NCBI RefSeq assembly: GCF_018613695.1
Contig: NZ_JAGGPR010000002.1
Location: 1 to 64,000 of the forward strand
DNA length: 64,000 nt
Source of the DNA: Arthrobacter sp. ISL-95
GTDB taxonomy: Bacteria > Actinomycetota > Actinomycetes > Actinomycetales > Micrococcaceae
Direction: 5' to 3'
How positions within the stretch are numbered: position 1 is the first letter of the stretch; every line of letters begins with the position of its first letter. A model generated the notes under the pieces. It saw only the letters and a program-made list of their open reading frames with translations. It ran no database searches and was not told the origin of the DNA. Made by a program: the position numbers and the translations under genes. This document shows positions 8,992-17,641 of this stretch, one piece after another.

Positions 8992-9738
8992 ATGTGCACA
9001 TCTTTCCCGGGCGCCACGGCAGTGTCCGAGGTCAGTATTTACGGCTGGCCGGGATCCGATGGTGCCGCCGGAGGGTCACCGCACATGCATACGGCGTCCA
9101 CGGAGGCGTATGTGGTGCAGCAGGGGAGCGGCCGTTTGGAGACCTTGGATTCGCGGGGCTTCACCTCCACTCCTCTGGTGCCCGGGACGGTTGTGTGGTT
9201 TACGCCCGGCACCATTCATCGCGCCATCAATGACAGCGGCGATCTCAGGGTGCTCGTGGTCATGCAGAATGCGGGGTTGCCGGAGAACGGTGATGCCGTC
9301 CTGACCTTCCCGGCCGAGCATTTGGTGGACGTCGGGGCTTACTCCCGGGCGGCGTCGCTGGCGTTCAAAGACGCCGACGCCGGTGACGCGGCGGCGGAGG
9401 CGGCTGCGCGCCGTCGTCGTGATCTTGCGTTGGAGGGGTATTTGGAGCTGAAGGCTGCGGTGTTGGAGTCGGGGGTTCCGGCGCTGGCGGACTTCCATGC
9501 GGCCGCGGCTCGGTTGGTTCAAGCCAAAACTGTCAGCTGGAGGGATCTCCTCAGCGGGGGAGCTGAGCGACAGGCGGCGGTCACGGGGCAGCAGTTGGAC
9601 TCTCTGGGTTCCTCGGAAAGTTTCTACTTGCAGGAGGCGAGGACTACGATGGGCGAACGGAAAACCCGCAGGATCTACGGCATGTGCGGCCGGATCCAGG
9701 CGTGGGAACTTTCCGAAACTGCAATGGTCGGGACGTAA
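8992..9738 (+). CDS. cupin-domain protein
   Basis: 248 aa with an N-terminal cupin barrel. Motif 1 is SPHMHTASTEAYVVQQGSG with metal-ligand-type His and Glu residues. Motif 2 is PGTVVWFTPGTIHRAIN. An Ala/Arg-rich helical C-terminus follows. It starts 1 nt after the DUF6807 stop, so it is probably co-transcribed and coupled. It may isomerise or sense a sugar derivative of the pathway. The last 120 bp also hold operator-like sequences for the following lacI-type gene. Confidence 0.8.
   Translation: MCTSFPGATAVSEVSIYGWPGSDGAAGGSPHMHTASTEAYVVQQGSGRLETLDSRGFTSTPLVPGTVVWFTPGTIHRAINDSGDLRVLVVMQNAGLPENGDAVLTFPAEHLVDVGAYSRAASLAFKDADAGDAAAEAAARRRRDLALEGYLELKAAVLESGVPALADFHAAAARLVQAKTVSWRDLLSGGAERQAAVTGQQLDSLGSSESFYLQEARTTMGERKTRRIYGMCGRIQAWELSETAMVGT
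9616..9720. promoter_or_regulatory. operator-like dyads upstream of LacI-family gene
   Basis: GAAAGTTTC at 9616-9624 is the reverse complement of the GAAACTTTC in the GH3/oxidoreductase region. The match extends to 12 of 13 bases (TAGAAACTTTC[C/G]G). A related dyad, ACTTTCCGAAACT, is at 9708-9720. These sites lie inside the cupin coding end and may allow autoregulation of the regulator. Confidence 0.5.
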
Positions 9739-9762
9739 ATTCCGGCTGGAAGGTGAGGGACC

Positions 9763-10785
9763 ATGGTGACCAAGCAGGATTCGGGTCGGGCAACCATCAG
9801 CGAGATCGCGCGGGAGGCGGGCGTCTCGGTGCCAACGGTTTCCAAGGTCCTCAACGGCCATGCCCACGTCGCTGCGGCCACCCGTGCCAGAGTTGAAGAA
9901 ATCATCGCCAAGCGCGACTACGCCCGCAGGCCTGCCAAGCGCAGCAAGAAGGCCGGCCTCATTGACTTGGTGTTCCCGGGCATGGGCTCGGAGTGGGCGT
10001 GCGAGATCATCGAGGGCGTGGAGCGCGTGGCCCAGGAAGCGGGCTACGGCACCGTGGTCAGCAGCCTGTCCTTGGACGGTTCGCGGATCCGCCATTGGCT
10101 TGCAAACCTCGCGGAGCGCAAGTCCGACGGCGTGCTTCTGGCGGTCTACGAACTGGACTCCAAGCAGATCCAGCGCATCAAGTCGCTCGGCATTCCTGTA
10201 ATCCTGATCGACCCCGTTGGGCAGCCGGGGCCGGACCTCATGACCGTTGGGGCAGCCAACTGGGATGGTGCCTTCTCAGCCACGGAGCACCTTTTGAAGC
10301 TGGGCCACACGCGGATCGGCATGATTGGCGGCCGTGAGGATCTGCAGTGCAGCAGTGCCCGTGAGGACGGGTATCTGGCTGCTTTGCGGCGGGGCGGAAT
10401 CGAATCAAATCCCGCGCTCATGGTGCCGGGAGATTTCTCCACCGAGTCCGGCGCCCGGGGGACCGAAGCCTTGCTGGCCCTGAAGAACCGGCCCACCGCG
10501 ATCTTCACCGGCAACGACGCCCAAGCTCTCGGTGCGTATCGGGCTGCCCGGGCCGCCGGGCTGCGCATTCCGGAGGACCTCTCCATCATTGGCTTTGATG
10601 ACATTCCAGCTGCCGAGTGGATCGAGCCCGGCCTCACCACCATCCGCCAGCCAGTAGTTCAGATGGCCGAAACTGCCATGCGGGCACTGCTCCGCCACCT
10701 TGAAGGTGACGAGGAGCTGCCGCAGCGGATCGAACTGGGAACGGAACTGGTGGTGAGGGGCTCGACGGCGGCACCGGTCGCCTAG
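9763..10785 (+). CDS. LacI-family transcriptional regulator
   Basis: A 340-aa repressor-type regulator. The N-terminal helix-turn-helix and hinge helix are at about 10-60 (ATISEIAREAGVSVPTVSKVLNG), followed by a periplasmic-binding-protein-like effector domain with FTGNDAQALGAYRAARAAG and IIGFDDIPAAEW. GGTGAGGGACC gives a good ribosome site for the ATG. As the last gene of the oxidoreductase-DUF6807-cupin group it probably represses that operon and the divergent GH3 gene until a sugar-type inducer binds. Confidence 0.92.
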   Translation: MVTKQDSGRATISEIAREAGVSVPTVSKVLNGHAHVAAATRARVEEIIAKRDYARRPAKRSKKAGLIDLVFPGMGSEWACEIIEGVERVAQEAGYGTVVSSLSLDGSRIRHWLANLAERKSDGVLLAVYELDSKQIQRIKSLGIPVILIDPVGQPGPDLMTVGAANWDGAFSATEHLLKLGHTRIGMIGGREDLQCSSAREDGYLAALRRGGIESNPALMVPGDFSTESGARGTEALLALKNRPTAIFTGNDAQALGAYRAARAAGLRIPEDLSIIGFDDIPAAEWIEPGLTTIRQPVVQMAETAMRALLRHLEGDEELPQRIELGTELVVRGSTAAPVA

Positions 10786-10823
10786 ATCGCGCGCACAGCC
10801 CTGGGCCAGTCAGATAGCGGTTT

Positions 10824-11237
10824 CTAACCCCGGCCCATGCTCGTGGACGGGTCTCCGCCGCCCTCCGAGGGGTCTGCGCGCAGATCGTCAGGATCTCCCG
10901 CGGGCAATCCTGCCGGGCCGGGAACGTCGCCGGAGGTGGTTGGGACGTCAGCATCCGATTCGTCGTCGCGGAGGGTGTCGGCGTCGGGTGTGTCTGCGTC
11001 GCTGTGGCTCTGGCCAGTGTCCGTAGCCGACCCCTTAGCTGTGCCCGTCGATGGCTTGTCCGGTGAGATGTCCTCGTCCATAGCGTTGGAGCCCTCGCTG
11101 ATGGAGGAGTGAACCTGGATGTCGTCGTCCTTCTCGCCAGGCTCGGGCACATGCCCGTCGTTAACGGGATCGGAGGTGCCGGCCAGGTCTTCCATTGCGT
11201 TTTCGGTGGCCTTGCGGATGCTGTCTTCAACGCCCAT
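10824..11237 (-). CDS. acidic, low-complexity protein of unknown function
   Basis: A 137-aa protein beginning MGVEDSIRKATENAMEDLAG and then almost entirely Asp, Glu, Ser, Thr, Pro and Gly. It is therefore predicted disordered and strongly acidic. The short N-terminal amphipathic helix recalls small stress proteins of the CsbD-like type, but there is no real match. CTCCTTTGAAC-type sequence just upstream gives an AAAGGAGA ribosome site on the minus strand. Stress linkage is only suggested by the neighbouring GAF-ANTAR gene and the shared dyad. Confidence 0.6.
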   Translation of the reverse strand: MGVEDSIRKATENAMEDLAGTSDPVNDGHVPEPGEKDDDIQVHSSISEGSNAMDEDISPDKPSTGTAKGSATDTGQSHSDADTPDADTLRDDESDADVPTTSGDVPGPAGLPAGDPDDLRADPSEGGGDPSTSMGRG

Positions 11238-11503
11238 GAGATGTCTCCTTTGAACGAATAGTCCGTATCACGGATCTCGGTTTGTATTAGTAAGCCTACT
11301 TACTTCTGCGATCATGCGAAACCGCTACCGGGGTTGACAAATGGCTGTCCGTTACTCATGTATCCGCAGGTCAAGACCGCCGGGCCGCACTTTGTACCGT
11401 TGATCGTTGGACGATAAGGTATTGCCAGACCGTTTTGCAGAGGGCGGCAATATTCGCTCCTTTGCTGTCTGCTGGGGACGCATTTCAGTCAGTAGGAACG
11501 TGC
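11238..11503. promoter_or_regulatory. divergent intergenic region with AGTAAG-CCTA-CTTACT dyad
   Basis: The 266-bp region between the acidic protein and the GAF-ANTAR gene holds a perfect 6-bp inverted repeat AGTAAG/CTTACT at 11289-11304. A candidate -35 hexamer TTGACA is at 11334-11339, with only weak -10 candidates around 11357-11363. The dyad is 52 bp from the acidic gene's start and may serve both genes. Confidence 0.45.
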
Positions 11504-12241
11504 ATGGTCAACCCCCGCCCTGAGCAGGAAGCTCTCCAGAACGGATACTTTTTAGATCTCGTCCTGGGCAGCGAAGATGTCGAAGCTTTTCTCGGCGATC
11601 TCGCGGCTTTCTCCGCCGAAAGCCTCTCGCGCCCGGAAGCGCCCGTCTTTTGTGGCATCACTGTATTGCGTCGTAAGAAGTCGGCCACCGCGGCCAGCAG
11701 CGATGACCGCGCCAAAGCCATGGACGAGCTCCAAAATGACTTTGATGGCCCCTGTCTCACGGCCATGGACAAGCTCACTCCGGTGATGGTCCCGGACCTT
11801 CTTCGGGAACACCGCTGGCCGGAGTACGTTCAGGCCGCCTCGCATTCAGGCCTGCGATCCATCCTTAGCGTCCCCCTTCTGGTTGAAGGCGATACCCGTG
11901 CAGCCTTGAACCTGTATTCCGAGCAGCCTGACGCTTTCAGCGCCGAGGACATAGAGCGGGCCGAAGTTTTCGCGTCCCACGCCGCTAAGTCGTTGCGCCT
12001 GGCCCTGAAGATCGCGCAGCTCAGCGACGCCCGGAACGACCTCGCGGCAGCCATGCAGTCACGCACTGTGATCGACCTTGCGGTGGGCGCCATCATGGCG
12101 CAGAACCATTGCAGCCAGGACGAGGCATTCACCATCCTCCGCACCGCGTCCAGCAACCGCAACATCAAGCTGCGGCACTTGGCGAAGTCCATCATCTCCG
12201 CCGTCTCATCGGGGAAAATCACCACGCACTTCGAGGAGTGA
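11504..12241 (+). CDS. GAF and ANTAR domain RNA-binding antiterminator/regulator
   Basis: A 245-aa protein with a GAF sensor domain at about 20-165 (SILSVPLLVEGDTRAALNLYS). The C-terminal three-helix ANTAR domain is at about 178-235 (RTVIDLAVGAIMAQNHCSQDEAFTILR), including the family's conserved Ala-Gly/Ala-Ile-Met pattern. ANTAR domains bind paired RNA hairpins to prevent termination. ATG 11504 with AGGAAC upstream is preferred over a TTG at 11435, which would add 23 atypical residues. Signal and target RNAs are unknown. Confidence 0.88.
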   Translation: MVNPRPEQEALQNGYFLDLVLGSEDVEAFLGDLAAFSAESLSRPEAPVFCGITVLRRKKSATAASSDDRAKAMDELQNDFDGPCLTAMDKLTPVMVPDLLREHRWPEYVQAASHSGLRSILSVPLLVEGDTRAALNLYSEQPDAFSAEDIERAEVFASHAAKSLRLALKIAQLSDARNDLAAAMQSRTVIDLAVGAIMAQNHCSQDEAFTILRTASSNRNIKLRHLAKSIISAVSSGKITTHFEE

Positions 12242-12305
12242 GGCGCGCGTCCGCTCTGTGGCCCGGTTTCGTGACCTAAGGCAACCATGGAGCAGACTTA
12301 GACGG

Positions 12306-13670
12306 GTGACCGCCAACAAACCACGCCCCGGCCTTGCGATTGCTGCGCTGAGCCTCGGGACGGCGCTGAACCCGTTGAACTCGTCCATGATCGCCGTGGC
12401 ATTGGTGGTCTTGCGGGAACATTTCGAGCTCGACGTCGCAACCGTCACCTGGGTAATCACCTCGTTCTACCTGGCGTCCGCGGCGGGCCAACCGCTCATG
12501 GGCCGGCTCGCTGATCGCTTCGGTCCCCGGCGGCTGTTCATGTTCGGCATGGCCTTGGTGGCGGTGACGTGCGCGATCGCGCCGTTCCTGCCCAACTTCG
12601 CTCTGGTCTGCGTGGCTCGTGCGCTCATGGCTGTAGGGACCGCGACGGCGTACCCGTCCGCCGTCGTGATGGTCACGGAGCTGAGCCGGCTGGCCAACTT
12701 GCCCTCCACACGGCCGTTGGGCCGGATTCAAATGGCGAATACGTCCGCTGCCGCCATTGGCCCCGTAGTGGGCGGGCTCCTTGTGAGCCTGGTGGGGTGG
12801 CAGGCGCTGTTCGCAATCAACGTGCCCATCGCTTTGTTGGCTCTGTTGGTAGTCCGCCAGGCAGCGCCCGCAGATGCCGGGCGCGAGACCGGCAAGCTCG
12901 GCCAGCTCATCCGTGATTCCGACATCCCCGGCATCCTGGCTTTCGTCACCTCGCTGATGCTGGCCATGATGGCACTGCTCAACGTGCTGCCCGGTTACCG
13001 TTGGTACCTGCTGAGCGCCGCCACTGTTATCGGCGCGCTGTTTGCTTGGCGTGAGCTGCGTTTCCAGCCACCGTTCCTGGACCTCCGCTTGCTGGGCCGG
13101 AATCGACCACTGTTGCTGGTCTACCTGCTGTTTGTGGTGTTCAGCGGCGTCTACTATTTTGCGTTCTTCGGCCTTCCGCAGTTGCTGCAGGAGGCAGGGA
13201 ATTACGACGCCGGTGTGGTGGGCCTGCTGATGCTGCCCCTAGCGGCGTTGTCGGTTGTGGTGACGCCGGTGACCGTGAGGTTCATTGAGCGGTTCGGCGT
13301 GCGTTCAGTCCTCATCACCGGGGTGTTGATTCTGACCATTGCGGCCGGCACTTTGGGGTTCCTGACCATGAGTTTGTGGGCTCCGCTGGTGTTCGTGCTT
13401 ACTGCCTTGATGGGTGTTCCTTATGGCGTTGTGAGTACGGCTTCGAACCAAGGCCTCTACGTTTCGGCCCGTCCCGAGGAGCGGGGCGTGGCTGCCGGGA
13501 TTTTCCAGACGTGCCGCTACCTTGGGGCCATCACCGCGACTGTGCTGATCGGCGTGCTGTACGGCCCGGGAGTGAACCAAGCCAACTGGGGGATCATGGT
13601 CCTGGTGATGCTTGGCCTCAGTGCTGTGGTGCTGGTGCTGGCCGTGATGTGGCGCAAGCCCGCGGTTTAG
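12306..13670 (+). CDS. MFS transporter, DHA2 (EmrB/QacA)-like
   Basis: About 454 aa with 12-14 predicted membrane helices. Helix 1 carries ALNPLNSSMIAVALVVL, the drug:H+ antiporter motif D1 type. Between helices 2 and 3 is GRLADRFGPRRLF, the MFS motif A. A multidrug or metabolite export role across the cytoplasmic membrane is likely. The GTG start at 12306 is chosen because residues begin to match the family there, with GGAG 13 nt upstream. GTG 12258 is an alternative. The downstream gene follows by 8 nt. Confidence 0.85.
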   Translation: MTANKPRPGLAIAALSLGTALNPLNSSMIAVALVVLREHFELDVATVTWVITSFYLASAAGQPLMGRLADRFGPRRLFMFGMALVAVTCAIAPFLPNFALVCVARALMAVGTATAYPSAVVMVTELSRLANLPSTRPLGRIQMANTSAAAIGPVVGGLLVSLVGWQALFAINVPIALLALLVVRQAAPADAGRETGKLGQLIRDSDIPGILAFVTSLMLAMMALLNVLPGYRWYLLSAATVIGALFAWRELRFQPPFLDLRLLGRNRPLLLVYLLFVVFSGVYYFAFFGLPQLLQEAGNYDAGVVGLLMLPLAALSVVVTPVTVRFIERFGVRSVLITGVLILTIAAGTLGFLTMSLWAPLVFVLTALMGVPYGVVSTASNQGLYVSARPEERGVAAGIFQTCRYLGAITATVLIGVLYGPGVNQANWGIMVLVMLGLSAVVLVLAVMWRKPAV

Positions 13671-13678
13671 GAGGAGCA

Positions 13679-14314
13679 ATGGCTCGATCAGTGGACTTTG
13701 ACATGGACCTGCACAGGGACGGAGAGGGCGCTTTCGGCCCGGAATCCTTGACGGCGGGAGCGATGCTGCCCTTCGAAGGACGAACCCGGATGCTGGGGCC
13801 GGACGGCTTGCCCGCAGGCGTGCTTGAGGCTGAGCGCGACGGATGGATATCGCCCAACAACCCGATTCTGGTGCGCGGGCTGGCCAAGATCCTGCCGCTC
13901 GCCTGGCGGGGCCATCCGCGCAGCGGCTTCAACCCTGGCGTCAGTTCGAGTGAGATTGCGGTGTTTGCGTCAAGGATGCAGTCTGCCGGGATGTACTGGG
14001 CGGGACCTTGGCGGGTTCTGGATCTGGAGACGCGTAGCTCAGACAGCATCGGCTCTTACACGGCGGCCCTCCGTTCAGCGGGGGCCACTCACGTGGATTG
14101 TTGGACGTACTCCGAGGCCGTAGGGCTCGCACTCGTTTGGGCCGGGTCCGAAGACGCGGGAACTATGTCCCTGGCGCTGCACATGGTGCCGGCCAGCTGG
14201 GTGTCTGAACCCCGCGCCAAAAAGGCTGTGCCCGGCGTCGATGTCGGGTGGTCCTGGGCTGAAGTGATTGACCTGTACGCCAGTACGCACCGCGGAACTG
14301 CTGGAACGCTGTGA
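13679..14314 (+). CDS. hypothetical protein
   Basis: A 211-aa soluble protein with a strong ribosome site (GGAGGAGCA) directly after the MFS stop, so it is almost certainly co-translated with the transporter. It has no signal peptide or membrane segment. Tryptophan-rich patches (MYWAGPWRVLDLE, DVGWSWAEVIDLY) suggest a compact fold. No family recognised. Confidence 0.75.
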   Translation: MARSVDFDMDLHRDGEGAFGPESLTAGAMLPFEGRTRMLGPDGLPAGVLEAERDGWISPNNPILVRGLAKILPLAWRGHPRSGFNPGVSSSEIAVFASRMQSAGMYWAGPWRVLDLETRSSDSIGSYTAALRSAGATHVDCWTYSEAVGLALVWAGSEDAGTMSLALHMVPASWVSEPRAKKAVPGVDVGWSWAEVIDLYASTHRGTAGTL

Positions 14315-14347
14315 GGTGAGGACCGGCGTCGTTAAGTCCCGACGGCG

Positions 14348-15661
14348 TCAGGGCCGGCGTCGCTGTTCTGCAATCCACGTGTGATTGACGATCGCGGCTG
14401 CGAAACTCTTTGCGAGCGCCGCACTGTCCGGCCCTCGGTAGAGATCCCTGTGAAAGTACGGCGATTCCTCCGTGTGAGGACGGCTCTTGTCGATGCGTTG
14501 GGCGAGGTCTGAGAGGAAGTCCTTGCCTCCTGATCGGTAGGCTTCGAGCTCGTCAGGCTCCAGGCGGAGGAGAACGTCAGAGTCCACCATTGAGTTGAGC
14601 CAATACCGGGCTTGGAGGAAGAGTTCTCCTTGCTGTTCCACCAGGAACCAGGCACTGGGGTGGTGGTCGACGTAGTGCATGGCCTTGCGATCCTTCGCCA
14701 GCCTCGAAGCGTCGCCCCATTGCTCAACAGGCGGGATCTTTTCCAGTGGCCTTCGCCGGGCCTCGTCCATGACCGCATACACAAAGGTGGGTGCGGAAGC
14801 GCGGAACAGGGTGAGGCAAATGATCCTCCGGCACTGGGTGCAGGTGAGTTGGCTCTCTGCCCTTTCCATGAGTCCGGATGCATACAGCGGTCGGAGATCA
14901 GCAAGGGGGACCCAGTGCAGGCTCTCTTTGATCAGACCGGCGGACACCGCAGAGGATAGCGCTGCGATGGTGCGTTCCACGTCCATACCAGCGGCGCTTC
15001 CTTCAGTGGCACTTCCAGTGGCGCCGTTCTGGTCGCCGTCGGAGTCGCTGTTGCGGACGAGCACGTCGCTGCAGACTGGACAGTTATCGTCCTCCGGGCG
15101 GCAGCTGCGTCCCGGCGCCTCGACGGTAAGGGTGATGCTGAGGAGGTTGCCAGGATCGTTCCAGCCGCGGTTGTTCTTGAAATTGGGCACCGCGTAGGCG
15201 CCGTCCATGTCGAAGGCCATTCCCGTGCGGTAACGGGGAGCATCGATTGCTTTCTTGAGGTCCTCAAGGGTCGCGCCGCTGTTGAGGCCCGGGATCCACT
15301 CTGGAAGGTCGAATCCGTGCGCTGCGAAGTCCGTAGGCGCTGCGTGCAGCACTGTCGCCACCACGGCGTCGTCCTGCAGTATGACCTCGGCGCCGGATGC
15401 GAACTGCAGCCGGCGCGATTGGTAAGCGGGTTGGCCCACCAGGCGTTCCTTCACCGATGCCGGCTCGCCTCCGAGTGCTTCGACTAACCGCCGGACGGGT
15501 GGATCCTCCTCGGATCCCAAGAGTGCGTCAAGGATCAGGGGCAATCGTGTTCTCGTTCGCCACTGTTCTGTCTCGTCATTTCTCCGCTGTCCCACTGGAC
15601 CATTATGTAGTGCCCGTTTGCGACGAGCTGGGGACAGTGCTGGTGCGTTGAGATCAATCAT
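14348..15661 (-). CDS. hypothetical protein with two Cys-x2-Cys pairs
   Basis: A 437-aa soluble protein. CPVCSD at about 197 and CTQCRR at about 275 could form one zinc site. The C-terminal third is charged and helical (ADLRPLYASG, YFHRDLYRG). No catalytic motif was recognised. It is convergent with the MFS operon and divergent from the oxidoreductase at 15739. It could be an uncharacterised lineage-specific protein. Confidence 0.7.
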   Translation of the reverse strand: MIDLNAPALSPARRKRALHNGPVGQRRNDETEQWRTRTRLPLILDALLGSEEDPPVRRLVEALGGEPASVKERLVGQPAYQSRRLQFASGAEVILQDDAVVATVLHAAPTDFAAHGFDLPEWIPGLNSGATLEDLKKAIDAPRYRTGMAFDMDGAYAVPNFKNNRGWNDPGNLLSITLTVEAPGRSCRPEDDNCPVCSDVLVRNSDSDGDQNGATGSATEGSAAGMDVERTIAALSSAVSAGLIKESLHWVPLADLRPLYASGLMERAESQLTCTQCRRIICLTLFRASAPTFVYAVMDEARRRPLEKIPPVEQWGDASRLAKDRKAMHYVDHHPSAWFLVEQQGELFLQARYWLNSMVDSDVLLRLEPDELEAYRSGGKDFLSDLAQRIDKSRPHTEESPYFHRDLYRGPDSAALAKSFAAAIVNHTWIAEQRRRP

Positions 15662-15684
15662 CCTGGTGTCAGCTCTTGCTTAAG

Positions 15685-15720
15685 TTTCTGAGTCCACTCA
15701 TAATTGAGTTAAGTCAGAAA
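15685..15720. promoter_or_regulatory. two-layer dyad, candidate TetR operator
   Basis: TTTCTGA (15685-15691) pairs with TCAGAAA (15714-15720), and ACTCA (15696-15700) pairs with TGAGT (15705-15709). Both are perfect and share the same centre at 15702.5. The dyad lies 19 bp upstream of an operon whose third gene is a TetR-family repressor. Confidence 0.65.
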
Positions 15721-15738
15721 TTAAATTACGGAGAACCC

Positions 15739-16734
15739 ATGAAAGCCTTCGTCCTCAATCAGTACAAGGAACCCCTTCAGCAGCAGGACGTCCCCGAGCC
15801 TGTGCTCGGAGACCATGACGTTTTGGTCGACGTGGGAGCAGCAGGCCTGAACCAGCTGGACGAGAAGATCAGGCAGGGGGATTTCAAGCAGATCCTCCCG
15901 TACAAGCTGCCCCAGGTTCTGGGCCACGATGTGGCAGGCGTCGTCCTCAAGGTCGGATCGAAGGTGCGGTCCTTCACGCCCGGCGACGAAGTGTTTGCGC
16001 GCCCCGGTAATGACAGCATTGGCACGTTTGCGGAGCGCATCGCCGTGGCCGAGGGAGACCTGGCCATCAAGCCGGCCACCGTCAGCATGGAAGAGGCCGG
16101 GTCACTTCCGCTGGTGGCGTTGACCGCTTGGCAAGCGTTGGTGGAGCGGGGTTCCGTACGGCCTGGCCAGAAGGTGCTCATCCATGCGGGCGCCGGGGGA
16201 GTGGGATCCATTGCCATCCAGCTCGCCAAGTACTTGGGTGCCACGGTGGCCACTACCGTCAGCGCCGGGAACAAGGACTTTGTGCGGGAGCTGGGCGCGG
16301 ACGTGGTGATCGACTATCGGACTGAGGACTTCGCCGAAATTCTCCATGACTATGACCTCGTCCTGGATAGCCTCGGTGGCGAGAACCTTGAGCGCTCGCT
16401 GAAAGTCTTGAAGAAGGGTGGCCGGGCCATTGGCATCGCAGGGCCGCCGGATGCCGGCTTCGCCCGGCAGTTGGGCGGAAACCCGGTACTGCTGGGTTTG
16501 ATGACCCTGCTGAGCTCGGGGATCCGCCGCCTAGCCCGTCGGCTAGGAGTCACGTACGAGTTCCTTTTCATGCAGGCGAACGGGCAGCAGTTGCGGGAGA
16601 TCGCGGCGCTCATTGATTCCGGAGACATCAAGCCTGTAGTGGGACGGGTGGTCCCGTTCGATCAGACGGCCGATGTCCTAGCTGCTTTGGAAAAGGGTGG
16701 CTTCCGCGGCAAGACCGTCATCAGCCATCTCTAG
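15739..16734 (+). CDS. NADP-dependent MDR-family oxidoreductase (quinone reductase-like)
   Basis: A 331-aa medium-chain dehydrogenase/reductase of the zinc-independent quinone oxidoreductase branch. The N-terminal GroES-like domain holds LGHDVAGVVLKVG. The Rossmann nucleotide motif HAGAGGVGSIAIQLAKYLG is at about 152-170. ATG 15739 follows ACGGAGAACCC. It forms an operon with an alpha/beta hydrolase and a TetR regulator, so it is probably part of an inducible detoxification unit. Confidence 0.9.
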   Translation: MKAFVLNQYKEPLQQQDVPEPVLGDHDVLVDVGAAGLNQLDEKIRQGDFKQILPYKLPQVLGHDVAGVVLKVGSKVRSFTPGDEVFARPGNDSIGTFAERIAVAEGDLAIKPATVSMEEAGSLPLVALTAWQALVERGSVRPGQKVLIHAGAGGVGSIAIQLAKYLGATVATTVSAGNKDFVRELGADVVIDYRTEDFAEILHDYDLVLDSLGGENLERSLKVLKKGGRAIGIAGPPDAGFARQLGGNPVLLGLMTLLSSGIRRLARRLGVTYEFLFMQANGQQLREIAALIDSGDIKPVVGRVVPFDQTADVLAALEKGGFRGKTVISHL

Positions 16735-16761
16735 CCATCAACCACACCGACAGGATGAATC

Positions 16762-17613
16762 ATGACCACTGAACAGCACAACCAGCCTTATCTGCGGGTG
16801 CCCGCGAAAACCGTCTTGGCCAACGGCGTCAGCTACGCATGCCGTGAGATGGGGCCCGAGGGCGGAGTTCCAGTAATCTTCCTGATTCACCTTGCCGGGA
16901 CCATGGACAACTGGGATCCGCGCATTATCGAACCCATCGCAGCGAAGCACCACGTGATTACCTTCAGTAACCGCGGCGTCGGCGCCTCCACGGGGTCCGT
17001 GCCGGACAGCATCGAAGCTATGGCTGATGATGCCGCCGCCTTTATCCAGGGCCTTGGCTATTCGACAGTGGATCTCTTCGGCTTCTCACTCGGTGGCATG
17101 ATCGCCCAGTCGCTGGTGCTCAAACACCCCAACCTTGTCCGAAAGCTTGTCCTGGCTGGTACAGGCCCTGCAGGTGGGAAGGGCATCCAGAAGATCATCG
17201 CCACCACCTATTTCGATGTTCTCCGGGGAACCTTCACCCGGCAGGACCCCAAAGAGTTCCTATTCTTCAACCGCAACGCCGCCGGCAAACCCGCAGCGAG
17301 GGCGTTCATTAATCGACTCAAAGAACGCACCACCAACCGGGAGGTGCCCATCAAGCTCGGCGCATTCCAAGCGCAACTGAAAGCTATCCGCAAGTGGGGA
17401 CTGTCGCCGTCGGCCGATCTTGGCGTGATCACCCAACCGACGCTCATTGCCAACGGCGATAACGACCGCATGGTGCCCTCAGTGCTTTCGGCCGACATGC
17501 ACCGGAGGATTCCCGGCAGCGAGTTGGTCATCTACCCCGACTCCGGGCATGGTGGCATCTTCCAGTTCCATGACAGGTTCGTCCCTGTGGCCCTCGAATT
17601 CCTGGCCCGCTGA
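16762..17613 (+). CDS. alpha/beta-hydrolase
   Basis: A 283-aa hydrolase with the nucleophile elbow GFSLGG (Ser109). A probable acid residue is in ANGDNDRMVPS (about 233-237), and the catalytic His is in DSGHGG (about 267). No signal peptide, so cytoplasmic. It lies 27 nt after the oxidoreductase and 28 nt before the TetR gene. An esterase or haloperoxidase-like role is possible. Substrate unknown. Confidence 0.9.
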   Translation: MTTEQHNQPYLRVPAKTVLANGVSYACREMGPEGGVPVIFLIHLAGTMDNWDPRIIEPIAAKHHVITFSNRGVGASTGSVPDSIEAMADDAAAFIQGLGYSTVDLFGFSLGGMIAQSLVLKHPNLVRKLVLAGTGPAGGKGIQKIIATTYFDVLRGTFTRQDPKEFLFFNRNAAGKPAARAFINRLKERTTNREVPIKLGAFQAQLKAIRKWGLSPSADLGVITQPTLIANGDNDRMVPSVLSADMHRRIPGSELVIYPDSGHGGIFQFHDRFVPVALEFLAR

Positions 17614-17641
17614 ATTGCCAGCCCGCTGATACGGTAGCTAA

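Noticed and set aside
12206..12731. Minus-strand ORFs within the MFS gene
   Set aside because: Shadows of a membrane-protein gene; Gln/His/Arg-rich products without motifs.
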